Below are positions 37,764 through 47,087 of a stretch of 47,141 bases of DNA, piece after piece. The DNA is taken from assembly GCF_900142785.1 (NCBI RefSeq), contig NZ_FRCD01000026.1:1-47141 (forward strand), read 5' to 3'. Source of the stretch: Chryseobacterium carnipullorum (GTDB lineage: Bacteria; Bacteroidota; Bacteroidia; Flavobacteriales; Weeksellaceae). The notes under the pieces were generated by a model that worked only from the letters and a program-made list of their open reading frames with translations, made no database searches and was not told the DNA's origin. The position numbers were made by a program, and so were the translations under genes. The first letter of the stretch is position 1. The number at the start of each line of letters is the position of its first letter.

Positions 37764-40226
37764 ATGAAATTAAAACAATTTATTACACTAATTTTATTTA
37801 CAACTCTTACTCATAGTGTATGGGCTCAAAACCCTAAAGCTATAATAAAAGGAACCGTAGTAGATTCAATAAGTAAAGAAGGAATTTATTATTCCACCAT
37901 TTCCGTACATCCGATTACTGATGCTAAAAATTTAACCGGCACTATTGCTGATGAGAAAGGAAAGTTTTCTTTGGAAAACTTAGAACCGGGGACATACAAT
38001 ATTACAATTGGTTTTATAGGGTACATTCCAAAAGTATTTTCAAACTACACATTAAAGCCTGGTGACAACAATTTGGGAACGATAATGATGAGCATCAACG
38101 CAAACGTGCTTGATGAGATTGTAATTACTGGCGAGCGACCTATAATCGAAAACAAAATTGACCGATTAGTTTTCAATGCCGAGCGTGATGTAACTTCTGC
38201 AGGTGGCAATGCGACAGATGTTTTGCGTAAAGTCCCGATGCTTTCAGTGGATATAGACGGTAATGTTTCGATGCGTGGAGATCAAAATATCAGAATCTTG
38301 ATCAACGGAAAGCCCTCTGGAATGATGGCTAATAATATGGGTGATGCACTGAAAATGATTCCAGCAGATCAGATAAAAAGTGTAGAGGTCATTACAAGCC
38401 CCTCTGCAAAATATGACGCTGAAGGCACCTCCGGCATTATCAATATCATCACTAAAAAGAAAGACATTCCTGGTATAAATGGCTCTGTTTCGGGAGGAAT
38501 CGGAACGAGACATAATAATGGGAATGCAAGCTTGAACGTGAGAAAAGGAAAAATTGGCATAGTTGCTAATTTAGGAGGAAATTTAATGTGGCCTCAAATT
38601 ATTACCAATGAGTTTGAACAGTACACAGCTTCTAGAGAACCGACTTTGAAACAAGTGGGAGAAAACAGAACCACTCGTACCGGACTACGTGGATCTTTGG
38701 GAATAGATTATGACCTAACGGACAAAGACCTATTTACAACAACTATTTCTGCTAATACATTTGAAATGAATATGGATGGAAATACTACTTCACAATATTT
38801 CTCACCAAACAATACAGTTGCTACTTTACTATCAAACCGCGATCAAGAAACTGCGTTTAATGGTTTTGATTGGTCGGCAGATTATACTCGAAAATTTGCA
38901 AAACCTAAACAAGAATTAACGCTTTCAGGTCAATATTCGAGAAATAATAACAATACAGATTATCTGACTCTTTTTGAACAAGGTACACGCCTGAATGAAA
39001 TGGGAGAAAATAGGAGTAAAAATGACGAGTTAACTTTTCAGATAGATTATGTACAGCCAATTGGCAATACGACCCTCGAGTTAGGTGCAAAAAGCATTTT
39101 GAGGGATATTACTAGCAAGTCTTTATTAAAAGAGGATTTCAATGGAGAATACCAACTGGTTGATAATCGCTCTTATGAGTTTGATTATAACCAGGATGTG
39201 GTAGCAGGATATATGACCTATGGTTTTGATTTTGCCAAACATTACCAAGTAAAAGCTGGAATGCGGATAGAACATACCAAGTTAGATGGAGAATCGGTAG
39301 GTGACATCAATGCCTTTAGCAATAATTATACTAATGTATTACCAAGTGCTGTTGTGTCGAGAAAATTAGGCAAATCATCAAGTTTAAAATTAAGTTACAA
39401 CCAACGCATTCAAAGACCAAGTTTGTCTTTTTTGAACCCTTTTAGAAATACAGCCGATCCTATTGTTCAGCAGCAGGGAAATCCAGAGTTAAAACCCGAA
39501 CTCTCACATAATATTGAGTTAGGTTATTCTACTTTTATAAAACGTTCGATGATCAACGTAGCTGTTTTTTACCGCAAAACAAATGATGTTATTGAAAGCG
39601 TAAATGAAATAGACAATACAACAACTCCCGGACAAAATATTTCGTTAACCACATTTGACAATATCGGGACGAGTGAATCATTCGGAACCAATTTGTTTGT
39701 TTCTTTCTCACCTATAAAAAACTTGACTTTGAGAAGCAACATCAGCTTGTTTACTTATGAAGCAAAAGGCAATCCGTTTAATACCGGAATCAGCACCGAA
39801 ACCGATAAAATACATTTTATGTACCGAGCGTTTATAAATGGTAGTTATAAAATAGGAGATGGATTTACTGCCGAAACGTTTCTAATGATGAACTCCGCAA
39901 GACGTACTTTTCAAGGAGCCTCGCCTTCGTTCAGTATGTGGACCATTGGCCTGAAAAAAGAAATTATGGATAAAAAAGCCAGTATAGGGTTGAATATTAC
40001 AGATCCTTTTACTGAAAACAAGCATTTTAAATCAGAAGTGTTAACACCAAGCTATACACAAAAAAACAATATGAAGCTCCCGTTCCGCTCCTTTGGGCTA
40101 ACCTTTAGTTACAATTTTGGCAAGATGGATTCTAAAAATAAAACCCGCAAAGAAAGAGGTATTAAAAATGATGATCAGAAACAGGAAGAATCCAATCAGG
40201 GTACTCAAATGAATAACGGAAAATAA
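37764..40226 (+). CDS. TonB-dependent receptor-like barrel protein
   Basis: The 820-residue product has a signal peptide (FITLILFTTLTHSVWAQ), a carboxypeptidase-regulatory-like domain (AIIKGTVVDSISKEGIYYST, residues ~25-110), a plug (VLRKVPMLSVDIDGNVSMRG, IKSVEVITSPSAKYDAEGTS), and an outer-membrane barrel of the OMP_b-brl_3 type to about residue 790. A lysine-rich hydrophilic tail of ~30 residues follows. It transports or binds an unknown ligand. It lies directly after the LytS-LytTR pair, which probably controls it. An intact copy here contrasts with the truncated receptor at 34744. Confidence 0.85.
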   Translation: MKLKQFITLILFTTLTHSVWAQNPKAIIKGTVVDSISKEGIYYSTISVHPITDAKNLTGTIADEKGKFSLENLEPGTYNITIGFIGYIPKVFSNYTLKPGDNNLGTIMMSINANVLDEIVITGERPIIENKIDRLVFNAERDVTSAGGNATDVLRKVPMLSVDIDGNVSMRGDQNIRILINGKPSGMMANNMGDALKMIPADQIKSVEVITSPSAKYDAEGTSGIINIITKKKDIPGINGSVSGGIGTRHNNGNASLNVRKGKIGIVANLGGNLMWPQIITNEFEQYTASREPTLKQVGENRTTRTGLRGSLGIDYDLTDKDLFTTTISANTFEMNMDGNTTSQYFSPNNTVATLLSNRDQETAFNGFDWSADYTRKFAKPKQELTLSGQYSRNNNNTDYLTLFEQGTRLNEMGENRSKNDELTFQIDYVQPIGNTTLELGAKSILRDITSKSLLKEDFNGEYQLVDNRSYEFDYNQDVVAGYMTYGFDFAKHYQVKAGMRIEHTKLDGESVGDINAFSNNYTNVLPSAVVSRKLGKSSSLKLSYNQRIQRPSLSFLNPFRNTADPIVQQQGNPELKPELSHNIELGYSTFIKRSMINVAVFYRKTNDVIESVNEIDNTTTPGQNISLTTFDNIGTSESFGTNLFVSFSPIKNLTLRSNISLFTYEAKGNPFNTGISTETDKIHFMYRAFINGSYKIGDGFTAETFLMMNSARRTFQGASPSFSMWTIGLKKEIMDKKASIGLNITDPFTENKHFKSEVLTPSYTQKNNMKLPFRSFGLTFSYNFGKMDSKNKTRKERGIKNDDQKQEESNQGTQMNNGK

Positions 40227-40785
40227 ATGATTTTCTTGTTCTATGAATTAACAGAAAACTGCGGACTGAAAACTCAATTAATGCCTGTTGTATAGAAGTA
40301 ATTAAAAAATAGAGGTTCCCTCATACTTCTCATCTGATTACCACACTTAGGAAGGAAAGTAATTTTTTCTTCCTAGGTTAAATTCAATTAATTCAGTCGG
40401 AATACCACTTTTCAATGTGATTTGTTGTAAGATCTGAAAAGGCAATATAAACATATTAAAATTTAAACAAATTTACGAAACGAACCTAAACAGGCTAAAG
40501 AATAATGAAAAAATCATCGGAATAAAGTTGCTATTTGGATAGGCTTCGGAATAAACGCTTTAGCATTGTTAAATTAAATACTCTTTTGTATCAAAATGAT
40601 TGTGAATGTCTCATCAAATTTAAACAGAAACTGAATGGAACATTATTTCAATAAATCGGTGGTATTTTGAGATTTTACAATTTGGTATTTTAAAATCATA
40701 TTTTTTTCAGTTAACTTTCTCAAAATCTCGTATCATTAAACAAAGTTTCATAAATTTACGAAGTATGAGTTTTATGTACAAAATT
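40227..40785. other. Spacer before recombinase gene
   Basis: It is 560 bp with no convincing gene. Short frames (22 codons at 40227) are unlikely to be real. A GAGATTTTACAATTTGG / TCTCAAAATCTC-like pair (about 40669-40730) may be recombinase-binding sequence, but a clear res site is not visible. Confidence 0.4.
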
Positions 40786-41391
40786 ATGAAAATAGGATAT
40801 GCCCGAGTTTCAACCAAAGATCAAAATTTAGATTTGCAAATTGAAGCTTTAGAAAAAGCCGGTTGTCAGAAAATTTATCAGGAGAAAATTTCGGGTGCAA
40901 CAAAGAATCGCCCTGAGCTTGACAAGATGATTGAACAATTCCGGGAAGATGATGAATTGTATGTTTGGAGATTAGACCGGTTAGGGAGAAGTTTGAAAAA
41001 TATTATTGATCTTGTCTTAAGTTTGAGTGATAAAGGAATTATCATAAAAGGTCTTGTAGATGGTGTAGATACTTCGACTATTAATGGCAGGCTATTTTTA
41101 AATTTAATGGCTTCTCTTGCTGAGTACGAAAGGGAGTTGATAAGAGAAAGAACCAATGCAGGATTGCAATCTGCAAGAGCAAGAGGAAGAACAGGAGGAA
41201 GGCCAAAAGGTTATACTGCGGAAACAATTTCTAAACTTTTACTTCTGCGCAATATATACAAAGATGTCACGAAACGTCCCGAAGATATTTATAAGCCTTT
41301 TGGATTGACTAGGGCTACCTTTTATCGGTATGCTAAAATTCTGGACAATTATAGTGATGAAGAAATTAAAAAAATGGGTATTAAAAAGTAA
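40786..41391 (+). CDS. Serine recombinase (resolvase/invertase)
   Basis: The 201-residue product from ATG 40786 (frame also open from 40765) has Ser9 in KIGYARVSTKDQN, the catalytic serine, then YVWRLDRLGRSLKNI and LNLMASLAEYERELIRERTN, the resolvase/invertase catalytic core. The C-terminus (residues ~140-200, GGRPKGYTAETISKL, GLTRATFYRYAKIL) holds the HTH that binds the recombination site. It may resolve plasmid multimers or be from a transposon. No transposase or clear res site is near. Confidence 0.9.
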   Translation: MKIGYARVSTKDQNLDLQIEALEKAGCQKIYQEKISGATKNRPELDKMIEQFREDDELYVWRLDRLGRSLKNIIDLVLSLSDKGIIIKGLVDGVDTSTINGRLFLNLMASLAEYERELIRERTNAGLQSARARGRTGGRPKGYTAETISKLLLLRNIYKDVTKRPEDIYKPFGLTRATFYRYAKILDNYSDEEIKKMGIKK

Positions 41392-41676
41392 AAGTTCGCT
41401 AATCCTAAGATAGATTTGACCGAAACAAAACTGTATGAAACTAATAATGATATATGCTGAATGTATGGTGTGTTATAAATTTTTTAGAAAATAAAAATCA
41501 AAAAAAGATGTTGCCTCAAAAAAAATATAGTGTTTACTGGTGATAAAGTTGTGAGTATAAAATCAATCGAACGACCTATCAATCTCAAAAAAGAAGGTTC
41601 GCTCAGTCTAAAGTATACACCCGCATAATCATTACAAAATAACTTTTTTTTGGTTTAATTGTTGCTAACTAACGAT
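41392..41676. other. Spacer with a solitary iteron
   Basis: This 285-bp stretch has an iteron at 41455-41472 and an open frame without a start codon at about 41508-41627 (ending SLSLKYTPA) that may be a gene fragment. GTTGCTAAC, like the start of repeat copy 2, lies at 41661-41669. Confidence 0.4.
41455..41472 (+). repeat. Solitary iteron downstream of the recombinase gene
   Basis: TGCTGAATGTATGGTGTG is identical to the one at 2622 and nearly identical to the last origin iteron, but 23 kb from the origin cluster. Confidence 0.65.
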
Positions 41677-42039
41677 ATGAGAAAGATTTTTTTGGTCGAA
41701 GACGATCAGGCCATTCGAGAAATACTTGAGATAGTTCTATCTTCGGAAAATTACGAAGTTCAGTCTTTTTCGACTGCCCGAACTTTTAAACAAAGAAATT
41801 TATTAATAAATCCTGATCTCTATTTATTTGATGTAATGCTTCCTGACGGTTCAGGAATTGATCTCTGCAAGCAAATCAAAAATGATAAATACAATGACGG
41901 CGTTCCGGTAATTATAATGAGTGCTCATGCTCACTTACAAAATTTCAAAGAAATTTGTCAACCTGACGATTTTATTTCCAAACCTTTCGATATTGATCAT
42001 TTACTTTTGAAGATTAGAGAAAGTATAATGAAGAACTAA
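41677..42039 (+). CDS. Single-domain response regulator
   Basis: The 120-residue protein is a lone receiver domain with acidic pocket E8/D9/D10, phospho-acceptor D52 (YLFDVMLPDGSG) and Lys in FISKPFD. It has no output domain. The frame starts at a TTG at 41659, but ATG 41677 is the real start. It is probably phosphorylated by a kinase nearby, perhaps the PAS kinase at 42942, and signals by protein contact. Confidence 0.85.
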   Translation: MRKIFLVEDDQAIREILEIVLSSENYEVQSFSTARTFKQRNLLINPDLYLFDVMLPDGSGIDLCKQIKNDKYNDGVPVIIMSAHAHLQNFKEICQPDDFISKPFDIDHLLLKIRESIMKN

Positions 42040-42151
42040 GTTTCGATTTAATTTCCTTAAAAAAAATAAAATTTTCTTAATCACTTTATCCTTCCCATAT
42101 TCAATGATTTTTGATCAAATTAATTCTTAAATTTGTAAAAATAATCTTTCA

Positions 42152-42949
42152 ATGAGTGGTATCCTTAAAAGGAATAATGTTACAATTAATGGAAGTGGTA
42201 AAGACGTTATTTTCTTTGCTCACGGCTTTGGTTGTGACCAAAATATGTGGTGTTACGTTTCACCTGCATTTGAAGAAAAGTATACTACTGTACTTTTCGA
42301 TCATGTAGGTGCCGGCAATTCAGATCTTAACTCATATTCTTTTAAAAAATATAGCCAACTTGAAGGTTATGCTGAAGATATTGTAGAAATTGCCAGAGAA
42401 TTAAACATATCAAATGCAGTTTTTGTTGGGCATTCAGTTAGTGCGATAATGGGAATTATTGCAGCAAAAATGGCTCCTGATCTATTCGCAAAATTAGTAT
42501 TGGTGGCACCATCACCATCTTATATTAATGATGAAAATTATGTTGGAGGTTTTAGCAGACCTGAAATTGATGAATTACTTGATTCCTTAAATGATAATCA
42601 TTTAGGATGGTCGGCAACAATGGCTCCTGTAATTATGGGCAATTCTGACCGACAAGAACTTGAAAAAGAATTAACTAACAGTTTTTGTAAAACTGATCCT
42701 GATATCGCAAAACATTTTGCACGTACCACTTTTTTAACAGATAAGCGTGATATTTTAACAGATTCTGACCTTCCTGTTCTTATTCTCCAATGTAGGAATG
42801 ATATTATTGCTCCGGTTGAAGTAGGGCATTTTATGCAAACACAAATGAAAGGAAGTCAATTGGTTATAATGAACGCAACAGGACATTGTCCTAATCTAAG
42901 TGCACCCGAAGAAACCATTGAAATGATAAGAGTTTTTTTAAATGACTAA
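42152..42949 (+). CDS. RsbQ-like alpha/beta hydrolase
   Basis: The 265-residue protein is an alpha/beta hydrolase of the RsbQ/KAI2 group. FFAHGFGCDQNMW at residues 21-33 is the oxyanion-hole region, FVGHSVSAIMG has Ser95 as nucleophile, CRNDIIAPVE (about 213-222) the Asp and ATGHCPNLSAPEETIEM (about 241-257) the His. In Bacillus RsbQ it activates the PAS-domain phosphatase RsbP under energy stress. Here the PAS protein right behind it, overlapping by 8 nt, is a histidine kinase, so hydrolase and sensor probably work as one module for a small molecule. Confidence 0.85.
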   Translation: MSGILKRNNVTINGSGKDVIFFAHGFGCDQNMWCYVSPAFEEKYTTVLFDHVGAGNSDLNSYSFKKYSQLEGYAEDIVEIARELNISNAVFVGHSVSAIMGIIAAKMAPDLFAKLVLVAPSPSYINDENYVGGFSRPEIDELLDSLNDNHLGWSATMAPVIMGNSDRQELEKELTNSFCKTDPDIAKHFARTTFLTDKRDILTDSDLPVLILQCRNDIIAPVEVGHFMQTQMKGSQLVIMNATGHCPNLSAPEETIEMIRVFLND

Positions 42950-44051
42950 TGACCCATTGAATAACCTATCAGAAGATTTTGATGACTTTTTCGAATCTTC
43001 ATTATGTGGATTTGTAATATCTGATGGAAACGGAAATATTACTAGAGTCAATAAGTGTGCAGCCAACTGGCTCAACAGCAGCCCGAATCAGCTTAGAGGG
43101 AAACGTATTTCTGACTTACTTTCGGTAGGTGGGAAAATATATTTTGAAACGCATCTTTGGCCATTACTTCGCATTCAAGGTCACTTTGACGAAGTTTCAA
43201 TTGAACTGACTGATACAGGAAATGGTAAGGTTCCTGTTTATATTAATGGATATGAAAGAAAAGACGAAAACAACAAGCCCCTTTTTTTACGGTTTACTAT
43301 ATTTCAGGCAACTCATAGACGGTTGTACGAGGAAAACCTTCAGATTTCTAAGAAATTAGCCGAAAAAAGACTAAATATTGAACAGAAGCAGGCCGTTCTT
43401 CGTGAGCAGTTCATTGCAGTACTTGGTCACGACCTTCGAAATCCTCTTGGAGGGATAATGAGCGCAGCTCAATTGCTGACAAGATCTGAATTGAGTGAAA
43501 GAGATAAAAAGTTGATGAATATAGTGCATTCCAGTTCGAAAAGAATGTATGAAATGATTAACAATATTATGGATTTAACTCGTGGCAGGCTTGGCGGTGG
43601 TATTTCTATAACTCCGGTTACTGTTGATTTACAACAGCTGCTCATTGAGGTAAGCAATGAATTAAAAGTTTCCTGGCCTGAACGGGTTATTGAATCAAAT
43701 TTTACTATAAATAATACGGTTAAATGTGATCCCGGTCGTATTTCGCAATTGATTTCTAATCTTTTGGCCAATGCAATAACCCATGGGTCATCTGATACTC
43801 CCATCATACTTAATGCCGAAACTAATCATAAGTTCTGGGAGATTTCTGTTATCAACAGAGGTCGGAAAATACCTGATGAAGCAATTGAAAATCTTTTTGA
43901 TCCTTTCCAGCGTGAAGGCACTGAATCGAATGAAAATGGCTTAGGATTGGGACTATATATTTCTTCTGAAATAGCAAAAGCTCATAATGGTGATTTATCT
44001 GTAAGTTCGGATGAGAATAAAACTTGTTTTACATTTACTGTTAAAATCTAG
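42942..44051 (+). CDS. PAS-domain histidine kinase coupled to RsbQ
   Basis: The 369-residue cytosolic kinase has an N-terminal PAS domain (~residues 14-125, LCGFVISDGNGNITRVNKCA), a helical linker, a HisKA dimerisation domain with His163 in FIAVLGHDLRNPLGG, and the HATPase domain with LISNLLANAITHGS and ENGLGLGLYISSEI. No membrane helix is present. It overlaps the RsbQ-like gene by 8 nt. The PAS cavity could bind the product or substrate of that hydrolase. Its target is not obvious; the lone receiver at 41677 is a candidate. Confidence 0.85.
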   Translation: MTNDPLNNLSEDFDDFFESSLCGFVISDGNGNITRVNKCAANWLNSSPNQLRGKRISDLLSVGGKIYFETHLWPLLRIQGHFDEVSIELTDTGNGKVPVYINGYERKDENNKPLFLRFTIFQATHRRLYEENLQISKKLAEKRLNIEQKQAVLREQFIAVLGHDLRNPLGGIMSAAQLLTRSELSERDKKLMNIVHSSSKRMYEMINNIMDLTRGRLGGGISITPVTVDLQQLLIEVSNELKVSWPERVIESNFTINNTVKCDPGRISQLISNLLANAITHGSSDTPIILNAETNHKFWEISVINRGRKIPDEAIENLFDPFQREGTESNENGLGLGLYISSEIAKAHNGDLSVSSDENKTCFTFTVKI

Positions 44052-44295
44052 GATGTATTTTATATGTTGAAAAAAAGTAATCTTCGCATAATTATCTAAG
44101 TTTAATATTAAAAAGAAGAAGAAGGACTACTTGAATTTACTGGAATTTCCATAACGATAATGCTAACAATATTTTATTAATAATTATTACACGAAGTATA
44201 ATTTAATCATTCGATAAAGACCATTTGAATATGACTTAAAACATAAATATGTGAAACTGATTTCATATGTTTTTTTCTTAATAGGAGCATTTTTT

Positions 44296-44561
44296 TTATC
44301 GAATATATTTAGCCTTGTATTTCCACAAGCTGATTAATAAACAAACATCTACGATAACGGCAAAGCCATTAGAAATAATAATCGGCCACTCCTTTTTAAG
44401 GATTCCATACCAAACCCAAAATGAGAGACCTATAATCAAGATTATTAGCATTAAAGCAGATAAATCTTCGACATTATTTCCTTCAGAACTTTGATCAATT
44501 GAGGCAGCATCGAAATTGATGTTAATATTCCTGCGATGGTTCCTAAAATATTTTCAGTCAT
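44296..44561 (-). pseudogene. SemiSWEET sugar transporter, frameshifted
   Basis: From ATG 44561, TENILGTIAGILTSISMLPQ and LIKVLKE are read in one frame. Losing one A of an A-run near 44475-44480 shifts the frame: the sense frame continues with VEDLSALMLIILIIGLSFWV and PIIISNGFAVIVDVCLLISL, ending IR at 44296. Together they make ~88 residues with three membrane helices and the PQ motif, the normal length and layout of SemiSWEET. The distance is 266 nt, one short of a multiple of three plus stop, so a single missing base explains it. Not found by start-stop scanning. Confidence 0.75.
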
Positions 44562-45017
44562 TTTGATTCATTTTTTGACCCAGACAGATACTGTCCGGAC
44601 ACATGGATAGCCTTATGTAGATAGAAGAATAATTGAATAAGCAATCGGCTTGAACCAATTTTTACCTGATGATTCCAACACCTGAAATGGTTGCATGTCA
44701 CGATTTATCAACAGGAGAAACTTAAAAGATCGGTTATCTGTCAAAGAAGCTATCCTTAAAAACGTTTTTGAGATCATAATCTTACTTCTTCTGAGGCTCT
44801 TAAGAAATTATAATGCAGAGGCACTTCAAAACAGGAGATTAAATCATTTCTCTGCATCATCTTTCCAAAACTCTCCCAGTATATAATACTCTGAATTAAT
44901 TTCTGTTTTAGTAACTGATATATCTTATTAATGGCTATGACTTAGGTCAGATAAATATTTAGCTTTAATTTTAATTGCTGATAAAAACTAGAGCGATTGT
45001 TTAGAAATAAAAAAAAC
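44562..45017. other. Spacer upstream of SemiSWEET remnant
   Basis: A 63-codon frame at 44695-44886 (plus, MSRFINRRNLKDRLSVK) is present but unrecognised, with no promoter match; I do not call it a gene. The rest is AT-rich. Confidence 0.4.
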
Positions 45018-45039
45018 AACCATCTGGTTGCTTTTTTTG
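45011..45039. terminator. Terminator of the YciE-like gene
   Basis: CAACCA/TGGTTG stem between A7 and T7 runs, suitable for either strand. Confidence 0.8.
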
Positions 45040-45063
45040 TATTTATTTATTTTCTGTGAACTT

Positions 45064-45666
45064 CTATTTTTCTTCGTCAGCAGCATCAAGGTTAATTTCA
45101 GAAATTGCCAGACCTGTTAATAACGAATCACAAGATTTTTCTTCATCCAATGTTTGTTGAAGAATTTTCATTGCCTCCTCTTCTTCCAAAAGTTGGCAGT
45201 AAGCAACTAAAGTTCCATATGAAGCAATCTCATAATGTTCAACTTTTTGTACAGCTGCAATAATAGCTGCATCACGAACAGCACCAGCCTCAGTTTCCTC
45301 CATAATGCCTTCTCCTTCTTTGATTAAGCCTTCCATGGCATCACATTTTTCTGCTTTGGCTTTTTCATCCAAGATTCCAAAAACTTCTTCAAGACGGGTA
45401 ATTTGTACATCAGTCTCAGATTTGTGATTATTGATTGCATCCTTTAATTTTGGAGAGGTAGCGTTTTTCTCCATCTTGACCAGTGCTTTAGATAAATGCT
45501 TTTCTGCCCAATAAAGATCTTTAAGACCATCTACTAAAAATTCTCTTAAATTTTCAGCGGCGTCACTTTTCGCTTTAATTTTTCCGTCTGTTGTACTTTT
45601 CTTTGTAGCTGTCCCTGATTTTACAGGAGTACGTGTAGTTGTTTTAGGTTCTGCGGACTTTGCCAT
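45064..45666 (-). CDS. YciE-like ferritin-fold protein (DUF892)
   Basis: The 200-residue protein has a disordered Lys/Thr/Ser-rich N-terminus (~35 residues, TTTRTPVKSGTATKKSTTDG) and a DUF892 four-helix bundle. LREFLVDGLKDLYWAEKHLSK and HKSETDVQITRLEEVF provide metal-ligand-type Glu/His, as do VEHYEIASYGTLVAYCQLL and LDEEKSCDSLLTGLAIS. YciE-family proteins bind metal and accompany osmotic/oxidative stress responses in many bacteria. The N-terminal basic segment may touch nucleic acid. It is a lone gene with its own terminator. Confidence 0.85.
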   Translation of the reverse strand: MAKSAEPKTTTRTPVKSGTATKKSTTDGKIKAKSDAAENLREFLVDGLKDLYWAEKHLSKALVKMEKNATSPKLKDAINNHKSETDVQITRLEEVFGILDEKAKAEKCDAMEGLIKEGEGIMEETEAGAVRDAAIIAAVQKVEHYEIASYGTLVAYCQLLEEEEAMKILQQTLDEEKSCDSLLTGLAISEINLDAADEEK

Positions 45667-45934
45667 AATAATATTAATTTGGTTTCAATTTTCATATCTA
45701 AAACTAAGCCAATTTGGATTAATAATTAATTCTTCTGTTTGGATAGCCTCTAGAAAAAAATAATGAAGGTCTTAATATCAGTTTGGCAAAATGGCGGGTT
45801 TAGTGCTAATTTCAAGTTTAATTCTTCGTTTCAAATTTTATGCAAAATGGAAGTTTTGTTCTTTGATTTCTGCTACTTAGCCAAGCTGAAAACCGTTATA
45901 ATTTATAATAATCTCAAAAAGCAATAGTGATAAA
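45667..45934. other. Spacer upstream of YciE-like gene
   Basis: This 268-bp spacer holds the promoter region of the YciE-like gene. No exact TAnnTTTG box or repeat is found. Confidence 0.4.
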
Positions 45935-46537
45935 TTAAATCAGGATCTTACGGTTTCTAATACAAAGTATATTTTGTCGTTCCATTTTTTTTATGGTTCT
46001 GATAGTTGTTTCAAGACATAATCCTGTAAGTGATGCCAGTTGCTGTCTGGTTACAGGAACCTCAAATGTGAAAGGCTTCACGTTATTATGATGCTGTTCT
46101 TTTTTCATTAGCTCGATAACTTCTTTTAATCTTTCTGCTGCATTGGGACTCGATATTTTCTGCATCAAAAGAAACTTATGATTAAGTCGTTCTGCAAGCG
46201 ATTTACAAATATTTAGATAAATTTCAGGGTTTTTTGTCAAGTAATTGAGTATTGTAGTCTTAGGAACTTTAATGGTGGTACAACGAGTCAAAGCAATCGC
46301 ATTTATTGGATATGCCTTTTCTGTAAAAAGCATCGATTCACCCAAAGCGTCTTTACAGGTCAGGATATTTTGAATAAATTCTTTTCCATCACTATTGTAA
46401 TTGCTCAGTTTTACCTCGCCAGTTATTATCTGATAATAAAACTGCGGGATGGAGTTTTCACGGAAAATATAATCGCCAGGATTATAATCTTCTTCTGTTG
46501 CTCCCATAGTGTGTAGAAGTTCTATTTGAATAGACAT
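45935..46537 (-). CDS. Crp/Fnr-family transcription regulator
   Basis: The 200-residue protein has an N-terminal cyclic-nucleotide-binding-type jelly roll (~residues 18-115, YNPGDYIFRENSIPQFYYQI, DALGESMLF) and a C-terminal winged helix with VTRQQLASLTGLCLETTIRT (residues ~160-180) as recognition helix. Cysteines are few and not in the Fnr iron-sulphur pattern, so it is not an oxygen sensor of that kind. It is alone and minus-strand, near the YciE-like gene, and may control stress genes. Confidence 0.85.
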   Translation of the reverse strand: MSIQIELLHTMGATEEDYNPGDYIFRENSIPQFYYQIITGEVKLSNYNSDGKEFIQNILTCKDALGESMLFTEKAYPINAIALTRCTTIKVPKTTILNYLTKNPEIYLNICKSLAERLNHKFLLMQKISSPNAAERLKEVIELMKKEQHHNNVKPFTFEVPVTRQQLASLTGLCLETTIRTIKKMERQNILCIRNRKILI

Positions 46538-47087
46538 TTAATATTTTTTTATAGTTGGTGTAAGTGATATTATAAATTTCCTGATAGACACTACTGCAAC
46601 ACTTAACTACTACTGTGTAGTATGTTGCCGGATATTTAAGTTGATGACAACATCTTGGAGAAAAAATAAAGCCAGTAATAAAGATCATGTGTACAGTCCT
46701 CTTTCATTATATGTACTAGACAACTTCATAAGTAATGTTGCCATTGCTCTAAGTTAGATAGGAGACGATATGTGAAATCGATAACAATAAATATTCCATA
46801 ATCCTACAAAACTGATTAAATTTATGTTTTGAATTATAGTTTAATTATTTGAGTATTTAACAATTTTAATAGTTTTGTGTTTATCTAGAGCCGTAATAAT
46901 TTCAAGTATATAATCGACATTATGTTAAATTAGCACAGAGTAAGTCTCACAAAACGATTATTTTTATTTTTCAATTAATAATGAATTAATTTCTTAGTTT
47001 TATAGCATTAAAATTGATGCTGGAAAATACAAAACTGTGACTTTCCAGAAATCAAAATTATTAAATTTAAGATAAACAAACATAACT
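46538..47087. other. Spacer between Crp/Fnr gene and right edge
   Basis: No convincing gene over ~550 bp. The frame 46482-46688 is an overlap of the regulator gene start. Promoters for the regulator and for the partial gene at 47088 should be here, but no exact boxes are seen. Confidence 0.4.

Noticed and set aside
41508..41627. Open frame ending SLSLKYTPA
   Set aside because: Has no start codon and no recognised domain; too short to call, perhaps a fragment.
44695..44886. 63-codon plus frame with a hydrophobic stretch
   Set aside because: No recognisable family, no promoter or partner, and poor codon use compared with neighbours.
46482..46688. 68-codon minus frame overlapping the Crp/Fnr gene start
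   Set aside because: It overlaps the regulator's first codons in another frame and lacks coding character.
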